Shown here in pieces: positions 17,132 through 23,884 of a stretch of DNA of 36,969 nucleotides; position 1 is the stretch's first letter, and each line of letters starts with the position of its first letter. The stretch is from assembly GCA_905478665.1 (NCBI GenBank), contig CAJQJL010000047.1:1-36969 (forward strand), written 5' to 3'. The stretch is from an uncultured Flavobacteriales bacterium. Its GTDB lineage: Bacteria; Bacteroidota; Bacteroidia; Flavobacteriales_D; Crocinitomicaceae. The position numbers and the translations under genes were made by a program. Below the pieces are notes generated by a model. That model was not told the origin of the DNA and ran no database searches. It saw only the letters and a list, made by a program, of their open reading frames with translations.

Positions 17132-19984
17132 ATGAAAAAGTTAATTGCAACTTCTATGTTTCTCCTTTTTGTCGGGAGTATTTCTTTTGGTCAGCAGAGC
17201 GGGCCAGAACGCTTTTGTGGGACATATGAACACCAAAAGGAGATCTTTGAAACGCACCCTGAATTGGAAGATAGTTATTATGCTCATCGCCTTTTGATGA
17301 ACAGTAAGATGACAACAACTAATAAGAGTGGTGAAAAAGCTTCTTCATATACTATTCCAGTTGTATTTCACATTTTACACGAATATGGTGTAGAAAATAT
17401 CACTGACGCTCAGGTATATGATGCTATGGAAGTGATCAACCGTGAATTCAATGCGGCAGATCCTGATTCGGTAAACGTTGTTGCTGAATACGCAGGTTTA
17501 ATAGGGAATGGTAATATCGAGTTTAAACTTGCTGCATTAGACCCTTATGGAAATTGTACAAATGGAATTGAGCATATTTACAGCCACGAAACACGAAATG
17601 GTGATGCCTTTTCAAAAATTAGTCAGTGGAACCGTGCTAGATATTTGAATATCTGGGTTGTTGATGTTATCGGTGTTTCTGGAGCTGCTGCTTATGCAGT
17701 TCAGCCATCAGGGACTGATGGAAACTTCTTTTGGTTAGATGGAATTGTTTCTAACCACGAATATGTTGGTTCTATTGGAACATCTCAACCATTTCACGAA
17801 ACGACTTTGACACACGAGATCGGTCACTACTTAAGTTTAGATCACGTATGGGGTGGAACAAATGATCCAGAAGTTGCTTGTGGTGACGACGGAGTTCCTG
17901 ACACACCAATTACACAAGGACATAGTCCAGGTACAAACTGCCCAGGACTTTACCCTATCGGCTGGGTTGATTGCCAAGCTGACGATATTGTCGTTGATTC
18001 ATTAGACATGTACACGTTTGATAGTTTAACACTTGTTTCAGGAACTTCGGATATAACGCCAATTCCAGCACCTGAAAATGATCAAACTAACGCTACAGCA
18101 GTTATTTTTAGCAGTTTTGATGCTGTTGGAGTTGGCTCTAACCCAACCCATCTTGGAAGCTTTAGTTTTGATGGCTGGGACACGGGAGCTTTAGACGGTG
18201 AAACCGTATACGCAAATCTTACTGGTGTTGAGAATACAGCGAAGTATTATGAATTTACAGTTCAACCAGTATTTGGACAAAGAATGACGCTCACGGATAT
18301 TTATTTCGAAGTAGCGAGAGATACATTAGGGCCAAGAACTTATGCTGTTCGTTCTAGTGTTGATGGCTACGCTGCCAATTTAACTCCTTCTATATTCCCT
18401 TTGAATTCAGACATTACAATTGAACCAACAAACGTTTTCTTTTTCGCGAATGATTCTACGAACTTTTTCCCGAATGACTCTACTAGTTTTGAAGTTGGTT
18501 CTACGGTAGCTCTTTCTGGAGCAGCTTACAATACTGATTCTAACACGCCTATTACTTTCCGCATCTATGCATGGAATGCTGAAGATGCTGCAGGTGATTT
18601 CGCTGTAGACAATGTACAAGTTGGTGGAACTTTCGGTCTTCTTGAAGATTTGCAGAACTATATGGACTATTCTTATTGCCCATATCACTACACACCTAAT
18701 CAAGTTGAGTTCATGCAGAACGCGTTGAACGAAATTGCTGGTCAGCGTAACAACTTATGGATTGATACTACATTGGAGCTTACAGGTGTCAAAGATCTTT
18801 TATTACCACAAGATCCAGCGAACGAACTTACAGTTCCATTGTGTGAGCCTGTATCGGATTTCAATTCATCTACACGTAACGTTTGTATAAACACTCCAAT
18901 GTCATTCTATGACGCTTCATGGAATGCAACAGTTGATTCATGGGAATGGACTTTCCAAGATGGTTCACCTGCAACATCTACAGATCAGAATCCAACAGTT
19001 TCATTTACATCGGCTGGATACAAGACGGTAACTTTAAAAGCTAAGAACGCTGCCAGCGTTGGAGGCACTGCAGATCCTGAGGTAAGAACTGGATACATCT
19101 ATGTATCGAATGAGTGGGGTGACTTCAATGGTCCAAACTCTATCGACATGGAAGATGGTACTGTAAACTGGTTTGTTGTAAACAACCCTGAAGAAAACTA
19201 CGCGAAGTTTGCACTTTCTAGCGGAACGGGATATGATGGTTCTAGATCTTGGAAGTTGAACAACTTTAAAGATGTCTCAAATGCAGATCCTTTTAACGAT
19301 GATTATTTCTACAATAACCGTCTTGGATTGAGTGAAGATCACTTAATTACTCCATCTTTTGATTTGAGATACACAACAGGAGTTACTGTTTCTTTCAAGT
19401 ACTCTTATGCTACCAACGCTACACAGGTCAACCAAATTGATGAGCGTTTGTTAGTGAAGTCTTCTAAAGACTGTGGTGCAACATGGCAAACACGTAAGAC
19501 TATCTTTGGTGCTCCTATCGTAACTGGTGGGTACGCTGGATATTCAGATTATGCGCCTAGTACAAATCAGGATTGGGTTACAGCTTCATTCGTTTACACA
19601 CCAGACATGAATGATGAGCACACGCGTTTCATGTTTGTGTTTGAAGCGACTGACTTAGCAAGTAACTTGTACATTGATGACATTAACGTTGATGGAACAT
19701 TAAGTCTTGTTTCTGATGAAATCGCATTACTTGATTTGAATGTATTCCCTAACCCGACTACAAACGGTCAGGCAATTACTGTAACGTACACAGCGAACAA
19801 TGAGCCTGTGACATTTACACTAAGAGACGCTCAAGGGAAGCTAATTGCAACTGAACGTATAGAAGAGACGAATGCAATGGTTAACCATACATTAAAAGGA
19901 TCAAATGATTTAAACTCTGGATGCTACTTCATTGAAGTATCTACAGGAGAGCACACAACTACACGTAAGGTTGTTGTTCTTTAA
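17132..19984 (+). CDS. Secreted M43 (pappalysin-like) metalloprotease with PKD and T9SS C-terminal domain
   Basis: 950 residues. A Sec signal peptide ends near the FGQ at residues 19-21. The zinc site is H228-E229-x2-H232-x5-H238 (THEIGHYLSLDH). The Met-turn NYMDYSYC comes only at about residue 509-515, followed by YTPNQVEFM. The roughly 215 residues between (about 285-498) are an insert that looks like a beta-rich domain; M43 enzymes usually have a far shorter link here. Residues of about 573-655 form a PKD domain (DSWEWTFQDG), then about 680-860 a jellyroll-like segment. The last 80 residues (from LDLNVFPNPTT to KVVVL) are a type A sorting domain, so export by the type IX system and anchoring or release at the surface are expected. 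Codon use is even along the gene. Confidence 0.92.
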   Translation: MKKLIATSMFLLFVGSISFGQQSGPERFCGTYEHQKEIFETHPELEDSYYAHRLLMNSKMTTTNKSGEKASSYTIPVVFHILHEYGVENITDAQVYDAMEVINREFNAADPDSVNVVAEYAGLIGNGNIEFKLAALDPYGNCTNGIEHIYSHETRNGDAFSKISQWNRARYLNIWVVDVIGVSGAAAYAVQPSGTDGNFFWLDGIVSNHEYVGSIGTSQPFHETTLTHEIGHYLSLDHVWGGTNDPEVACGDDGVPDTPITQGHSPGTNCPGLYPIGWVDCQADDIVVDSLDMYTFDSLTLVSGTSDITPIPAPENDQTNATAVIFSSFDAVGVGSNPTHLGSFSFDGWDTGALDGETVYANLTGVENTAKYYEFTVQPVFGQRMTLTDIYFEVARDTLGPRTYAVRSSVDGYAANLTPSIFPLNSDITIEPTNVFFFANDSTNFFPNDSTSFEVGSTVALSGAAYNTDSNTPITFRIYAWNAEDAAGDFAVDNVQVGGTFGLLEDLQNYMDYSYCPYHYTPNQVEFMQNALNEIAGQRNNLWIDTTLELTGVKDLLLPQDPANELTVPLCEPVSDFNSSTRNVCINTPMSFYDASWNATVDSWEWTFQDGSPATSTDQNPTVSFTSAGYKTVTLKAKNAASVGGTADPEVRTGYIYVSNEWGDFNGPNSIDMEDGTVNWFVVNNPEENYAKFALSSGTGYDGSRSWKLNNFKDVSNADPFNDDYFYNNRLGLSEDHLITPSFDLRYTTGVTVSFKYSYATNATQVNQIDERLLVKSSKDCGATWQTRKTIFGAPIVTGGYAGYSDYAPSTNQDWVTASFVYTPDMNDEHTRFMFVFEATDLASNLYIDDINVDGTLSLVSDEIALLDLNVFPNPTTNGQAITVTYTANNEPVTFTLRDAQGKLIATERIEETNAMVNHTLKGSNDLNSGCYFIEVSTGEHTTTRKVVVL

Positions 19985-20003
19985 ATCATCAAAATAAATT
20001 AGG

Positions 20004-20036
20004 AAAAGGTCTCGGTTTATCCGAGACCTTTTTTTT
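20004..20036 (+). terminator. Intrinsic terminator of the M43 protease gene
   Basis: AAAAGGTCTCGG (20004-20015) and CCGAGACCTTTT (20021-20032) form a perfect 12-bp stem with a 5-nt loop and a T-tract of eight or more. Confidence 0.95.
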
Positions 20037-20289
20037 GTTCAAGACTTTTCGAAGCATCACTTAGATTATCCTTATAGACGTGTATACTTTTGCATATGGT
20101 TCAATGTCTTCATAAAGAAGCCTTACTCCTTGTTGATTATGATAATAATTAGAAAATGGTCTCATTGTAAACAAGCAAACTTCCAAGAGCACTTCTTTCT
20201 TCTGACTGAACGCAATTTGTCAAAAAAGTAGATCACAATAAGGCACATTAAAAGATGAGAAATTATACATTTGTATCAAAGACTATTTC
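20037..20289. other. Intergenic region before lpdA
   Basis: About 250 bp without a supported gene. A TACTTTTG box at 20085-20092 sits 3 bp before an 18-codon frame (20096-20152, +) whose peptide MVQCLHKEALLLVDYDNN recalls the start of isochorismatase-type hydrolases; it could be a gene remnant or chance. The lpdA promoter box is at 20266-20273. Confidence 0.4.
20266..20273 (+). promoter_or_regulatory. Promoter -7 box of lpdA
   Basis: TACATTTG matches TAnnTTTG perfectly, 16 bp before the lpdA ATG. No clear TTG is found at -33. Confidence 0.55.
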
Positions 20290-21693
20290 ATGAGCACATT
20301 TGACATAACAATTATTGGTTCAGGTCCTGGAGGATACGTTGCAGCAATTCGTTGCGCACAGTTAGGGATGAAAACAGCTATCATTGAAAAATATGATACG
20401 TTGGGTGGTACATGCTTAAACGTTGGATGTATTCCTTCGAAAGCATTACTTGATTCGTCTGAGCACTATCACAACGCCACGCACAACTTCTCAGAGCATG
20501 GAATTGACGTGAAAGATGTGAAAGCCAATATTACACAAATGATTAACCGTAAGAACGAAGTCGTTGCGCAGACATGTGCTGGCGTGAAGTTCCTTATGGA
20601 TAAAAACAATATTGAAGTATTCCATGGTTTGGGATCACTTGTAGATAAGAACACCGTTAAGGTTGTTGGCAACGATAAAAAAGAAACGCTAATCTCTACA
20701 AAAAACATTCTTCTTGCTACTGGATCTAAGCCAAACTACTTTCCAGGAATGGAACCGGATAAGAAACGAATTATCACTTCTACCGAGGCTTTGAACATGA
20801 CCGAAATTCCAAAGAAAATGTTGGTGATTGGTGGTGGTGTAATCGGTTTGGAGCTGGGATCAGTCTTCGGTCGCTTGGGAACACAAATTGATGTTGTTGA
20901 ATTTGCGAAGACGATAGTTCCTACAATGGACAAGACAATGTCGAAGGAGTTAACAAAAGTATTGAAGAAAGAAGGATTTAAACTTCACTTACAACACAAG
21001 GTTCAAAAGGTAACCAACACTGGAAAAGGTGTTAAGCTTGTCGCTTTGAACAAGAAAAATGAAGAAGTAACACTTGAAGCAGATTACTGCCTTGTTGCTG
21101 TTGGAAGAAAACCATATACAGACGGATTGGGTCTTGAGAATGCTGGTTTGAAGACGAACGAAAGAGGTCAGATTGATGTGAACGAGCATATGCAAACTTC
21201 CGTTCCAAGTATCTATGCTATTGGAGATGTTATTCGCGGTGCGATGTTAGCACATAAGGCTGAAGAAGAAGGAATGTACGTTGCTGAGCACCTTGCTGGT
21301 CAAAAGCCACACATTGACTACAACTTGATTCCAGGAGTTGTTTACACATGGCCTGAAGTTGCTTCTGTCGGAAAAACAGAAGACGAACTGATAGCAGAAG
21401 GAAGAGAAATAAAAATCGGTCAATTCCCAATAAAGGCATTGGGTAGAGCACGCGCCAGTATGGATACTGCGGGAACGATCAAAGTTATTGCTGACAAAGA
21501 AACAGATGAAGTACTCGGCGTTCACATGATAGCCCCTAGAGCTGCAGATCTAATTATGGAAGCGGTTACAGCCATGGAGTACCGTGCATCAGCTGAAGAC
21601 ATTGCCAGAATCTGTCACCCTCACCCTACCTATTCGGAAGCCTTAAAAGAAGCCGCATTGGCAGCCACGGATGATCGCGCATTGCACGTATAA
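20290..21693 (+). CDS. lpdA: Dihydrolipoyl dehydrogenase
   Basis: 467 residues. FAD enzyme (E3) that reoxidises the dihydrolipoyl groups of the 2-oxoacid dehydrogenase and glycine cleavage complexes with NAD+. Visible are the FAD dinucleotide motif GSGPGGYVAA, the redox disulfide GGTCLNVGCIPSK (two Cys separated by four residues), the NAD motif GGGVIGLELGSVF, the FAD motif IYAIGDV, and the active-site HPHPTYSEA near the C-terminus. Flanked by its own promoter box and terminator, so monocistronic. It is not clustered with E1/E2 genes, so it may serve several complexes. Confidence 0.98.
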   Translation: MSTFDITIIGSGPGGYVAAIRCAQLGMKTAIIEKYDTLGGTCLNVGCIPSKALLDSSEHYHNATHNFSEHGIDVKDVKANITQMINRKNEVVAQTCAGVKFLMDKNNIEVFHGLGSLVDKNTVKVVGNDKKETLISTKNILLATGSKPNYFPGMEPDKKRIITSTEALNMTEIPKKMLVIGGGVIGLELGSVFGRLGTQIDVVEFAKTIVPTMDKTMSKELTKVLKKEGFKLHLQHKVQKVTNTGKGVKLVALNKKNEEVTLEADYCLVAVGRKPYTDGLGLENAGLKTNERGQIDVNEHMQTSVPSIYAIGDVIRGAMLAHKAEEEGMYVAEHLAGQKPHIDYNLIPGVVYTWPEVASVGKTEDELIAEGREIKIGQFPIKALGRARASMDTAGTIKVIADKETDEVLGVHMIAPRAADLIMEAVTAMEYRASAEDIARICHPHPTYSEALKEAALAATDDRALHV

Positions 21694-21713
21694 AGCAATC
21701 CACATAAAATTTT

Positions 21714-21743
21714 AAAGCGATTCGTTAACGGGTCGCTTTTTTT
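21714..21743 (+). terminator. Intrinsic terminator of lpdA
   Basis: AAAGCGA (21714-21720) pairs with TCGCTTT (21733-21739), with a T-tract following; the 12-nt loop holds the small palindrome CGTTAACG. Confidence 0.85.
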
Positions 21744-21756
21744 AATCAGGTATTTT

Positions 21757-21863
21757 ACACATTAATAATTGATGTGGATGTGCGTATATTTGAGAGTAAT
21801 GAATACATGATTAACAAACGTTTACAAATGGTAAATATCTTTTTTGTGTGTATATTAATGTGT
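21757..21863. repeat. Inverted repeat upstream of the EF-Tu-domain-like gene
   Basis: ACACATTAATA (21757-21767) and TATTAATGTGT (21853-21863) are perfect 11-bp inverted arms 85 bp apart. The right arm runs into GTTGTAGGT (21862-21870), the left core of the following cassette-like unit. The arrangement resembles an att-type recombination site ahead of the first unit. Confidence 0.5.
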
Positions 21864-22390
21864 TGTAGGTAATTAAAATGATAATCAAGAAGGAAATAAC
21901 AGACGATAATGAGTTCTACCTCTACTTCAATGGAAAGTTGATTTATAAGAAGTGGTTAGACCAAGGCTATTCTAAAGTCTTTGACCATTTCGCTTGGGGC
22001 AAATACACGGAAAATAGTATCACGGACTTTGATTTAGAAGAAACTCCTCCTCTTTATCATGTAGAGTGTAGATTGACTTTATTCTCAAAAGAGGAAGGCG
22101 GACGGGAAACTCCTATTGGAAATGGATACCGACCAAATCATGTCTTTGTATACGAAGAAAATGGTACTCTCAAATATACTTTTATAGGAGACTTTCAATT
22201 TGGTGAGAATCACCTATTAGAGCCAGGGACGACCCAAAATGTGACTGCAAGATTCTTGACACATCAACCAATTGAGCAGTATTTAAATATTGGACAGAAA
22301 TGGTGGATACATGAAGGACCTCGGAAGATTGGAGAAGCTGAAATGATTAATATTAAACTACCTGAAAAAGAATAAAAACTACCTACAACA
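21862..22390. repeat. Cassette-like unit 1 bounded by inverted cores
   Basis: GTGTTGTAGGT (21860-21870) begins the unit and its exact reverse complement ACCTACAACAC (22381-22391) ends it, enclosing just one gene (21878-22375). In integron cassettes the leading GTTRRRY core is complementary to the RYYYAAC core at the 3' end of the same cassette; the same logic holds here, although these cores do not follow the RRRY consensus strictly. Confidence 0.5.
21878..22375 (+). CDS. Stand-alone protein resembling EF-Tu domain 3
   Basis: 165 residues, no signal peptide. The first 60 or so residues are unlike anything I recognise. From about residue 62 the sequence follows EF-Tu domain 3: CRLTLFSKEEGGRETPIGNGYRP corresponds to the EF-Tu stretch that reads LSKEEGGRHTPF-GYRP, and EPGTTQNVTARFLTHQPI with HEGPRKIGEAEMINI corresponds to its PGDN...LIHPIA and REGGRTVGAG strands. 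There is no GTPase domain and no domain 2. In EF-Tu this barrel contacts tRNA and EF-Ts, so the product may bind a translation factor partner or a tRNA, or act as a decoy for an EF-Tu-binding toxin; all of that is inference. It occupies cassette-like unit 1. Confidence 0.75.
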   Translation: MIIKKEITDDNEFYLYFNGKLIYKKWLDQGYSKVFDHFAWGKYTENSITDFDLEETPPLYHVECRLTLFSKEEGGRETPIGNGYRPNHVFVYEENGTLKYTFIGDFQFGENHLLEPGTTQNVTARFLTHQPIEQYLNIGQKWWIHEGPRKIGEAEMINIKLPEKE

Positions 22391-22435
22391 CTGTGTAAAA
22401 ATGCATTAAAACGCATTTTACACTAAACGTTATGC
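22381..22435. repeat. attC-like folded site between two small genes
   Basis: Outer cores AAC (in ACCTACAAC, 22381-22389) and GTT (in GTTATGC, 22429-22435) flank unpaired spacers, then GTGTAAAAATGC (22393-22404) pairs with GCATTTTACAC (22413-22423) with one extra A in the left arm and an 8-nt loop. Imperfect palindrome, AAC/GTT ends and an extrahelical base are the hallmarks of integron attC sites. At 55 bp it is just below the usual size. It could instead simply be a terminator-like hairpin, as it lies 6 bp after the stop codon, but it lacks a T-tract. Confidence 0.5.
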
Positions 22436-22445
22436 AAAATAGAAG

Positions 22446-22495
22446 GTTTGGGTGCGCTATGCTCGAGAGATGCCCAGAATAGGTATCACCCAAAC
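22446..22495 (+). other. Structured leader ahead of the 22541 gene
   Basis: GTTTGGGTG (22446-22454) and CACCCAAAC (22487-22495) form a perfect 9-bp stem; inside it CTAT (22457-22460) can pair with ATAG (22479-22482). The GC content is higher than the surroundings. It sits 45 bp before the start codon, so a folded 5' leader, a small RNA or a protein-binding site are all possible. Confidence 0.45.
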
Positions 22496-22540
22496 TGAAT
22501 AGGCTGCTCATTTTAATAAAGAGGAAAGAAATTATTTTAT

Positions 22541-22912
22541 ATGATTGAGTTACTCCGTAAATATTGCCAACAAAATATAAAAGGACTGCAACATATGGGA
22601 GTTGGATACGAAAGTGCCTTAATGGTTATGAACTTTCATCTAAATAATATCTCAGTATTGATAACTATTGTTTTTTCAGGAGCATTATCTCTTTTCGAAA
22701 TTGATAGAGAAATAATTGGTGTAATTGGTATTGTATTACTCGTTTGCCTGTATATTTTGTTTTGGGGTAAAAGGAAAGTAATCTTTGAAGAGTTTCCGAC
22801 TAAAGTTACTACTGAAGACAGTAAGGCTATTCTTATACTCTTTACGATTTTTAGTCATCTTATTGTCATAGTTTTCATATGTGTGATTGGTTATTACTTT
22901 TTTGGTAAATAA
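22541..22912 (+). CDS. Small membrane protein, unknown function
   Basis: 123 residues with three hydrophobic segments (about 36-50, 56-75 and 94-121) after a polar N-terminus of about 35 residues. No recognised family. The strongly AT-rich codon use and its place inside a cassette-like unit suggest acquisition. The upstream AAGAGGAAAG at about 22520-22530 may serve as ribosome-binding site. Confidence 0.6.
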   Translation: MIELLRKYCQQNIKGLQHMGVGYESALMVMNFHLNNISVLITIVFSGALSLFEIDREIIGVIGIVLLVCLYILFWGKRKVIFEEFPTKVTTEDSKAILILFTIFSHLIVIVFICVIGYYFFGK

Positions 22913-23233
22913 GCCTAATCAATGATGTGCATAACAACCGTAACCGCTGCACAACACCTCACAAAGCAATAATTGAACAATTATCATACTACCCTAAAAA
23001 GGTAACAACCTGATTGCATGCAGTCTAACTCCTCGTGTTTTGATCCAATTGTACCAATATTCAAAAATATCTAAGTTGTGCAACAGCCACAGAGTCTTAT
23101 TCCACTCTTTTGTTCTTTCTTGTTTCTATTAAAAGTAATTGATTGCTAACTTAGGGCATCTATACTCAAAAAAATAGAACTAAAAAGTGTATAGAACGTT
23201 GAAATACTAAGTCTATAGCGCACTGATAAAACT
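22913..23233. other. Gene-free stretch with inverted repeats
   Basis: 321 bp without a gene. It holds the unit 2 end core (22928-22935), a second 8-bp inverted pair TGCACAAC (22948-22955) and GTTGTGCA (23075-23082) with 119 bp between, and a tight palindrome ATAATTG-AA-CAATTAT (22969-22984). The 8-bp pair has the length of an attC site but its inner arms do not pair well, so I do not call it one. Confidence 0.45.
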
Positions 23234-23851
23234 ATGCTAAAACGAATTTGGAATAAATTATCCCCTTGGCGCAGTCAGTATCATTATTTGGTATCTACAA
23301 TGTGTATAATTGGAGGTATTGTCATGTTAACATCCTTCTTTACAAAACCCTCTATTCACTCCGAAGAAGATTTAGTAACTGTTAATGGGTATTATTCCAA
23401 GCATTCTTTCACTTATACAAGTGGGCGTGGTGGAGGCTGCCATTATGTTGTCCAATTAGACAATTACAGAAATCCATTCAAAATTAAAGCTGACTTTATA
23501 GACGATAAGATAAAAGAGAAATTTGAAAATACGATTAAAAAGGGGGAGCAACTCACTTTGCAAATACCCAGATCTAACAAGGATGATTTAAATTCGAATG
23601 ACTTAAATTTCATCTATTCTATGAAATCATCTCAGCATGAGTATTTAAGTTCAAATGACCCAATTTTCATCTACTCTATGAAATCACCTCAGCATGAGTA
23701 CTTAAGTTCGAATGACACCATCAATGCCCATAATAGTAAGCGGATGCTATATGTGGGATTTGGATTTTTCCTTGCTGGTATTTTATACTCTGTTTTTCGC
23801 AAACGCTATTTGGCCTCAAAGACTACCGCACAAAAAAATGCGGAATCATAA
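23234..23851 (+). CDS. Membrane protein with internal 19-residue repeat, unknown function
   Basis: 205 residues. Two hydrophobic segments (about 18-36 and 171-187) enclose a domain with GRGGGCHYVVQLDNY and a KGEQLTLQIP strand, somewhat like DUF3592-type membrane proteins, so the middle is probably extracytoplasmic. Residues of about 120-160 consist of two copies of a 19-residue unit (SSNDPIFIYSMKSPQHEYL) plus the start of a third. Third gene of the accessory stretch and the only one without a visible end core before the convergent gene. Confidence 0.6.
   Translation: MLKRIWNKLSPWRSQYHYLVSTMCIIGGIVMLTSFFTKPSIHSEEDLVTVNGYYSKHSFTYTSGRGGGCHYVVQLDNYRNPFKIKADFIDDKIKEKFENTIKKGEQLTLQIPRSNKDDLNSNDLNFIYSMKSSQHEYLSSNDPIFIYSMKSPQHEYLSSNDTINAHNSKRMLYVGFGFFLAGILYSVFRKRYLASKTTAQKNAES
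23594..23716 (+). repeat. 57-bp in-frame tandem repeat
   Basis: TCGAATGAC-type starts at 23594, 23651 and 23708 mark an exact 57-bp period. Copies differ by a few bases only, pointing to recent in-frame duplication in the gene at 23234. Confidence 0.85.
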
Positions 23852-23884
23852 CAACCCCGCATCTCCATTAAATTTGTTTTGTAT

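Larger units (their letters stand above)
22429..22935. repeat. Cassette-like unit 2 bounded by inverted cores
   Basis: GTTATGCA (22429-22436) and its exact reverse complement TGCATAAC (22928-22935) enclose one gene (22541-22912), with the second core 15 bp after its stop. This repeats the layout of unit 1 with a different core sequence. Confidence 0.45.

Noticed and set aside
20096..20152. 18-residue peptide gene with its own promoter box
   Set aside because: The peptide resembles the start of isochorismatase-like hydrolases, but the match is too short to tell a remnant from chance.
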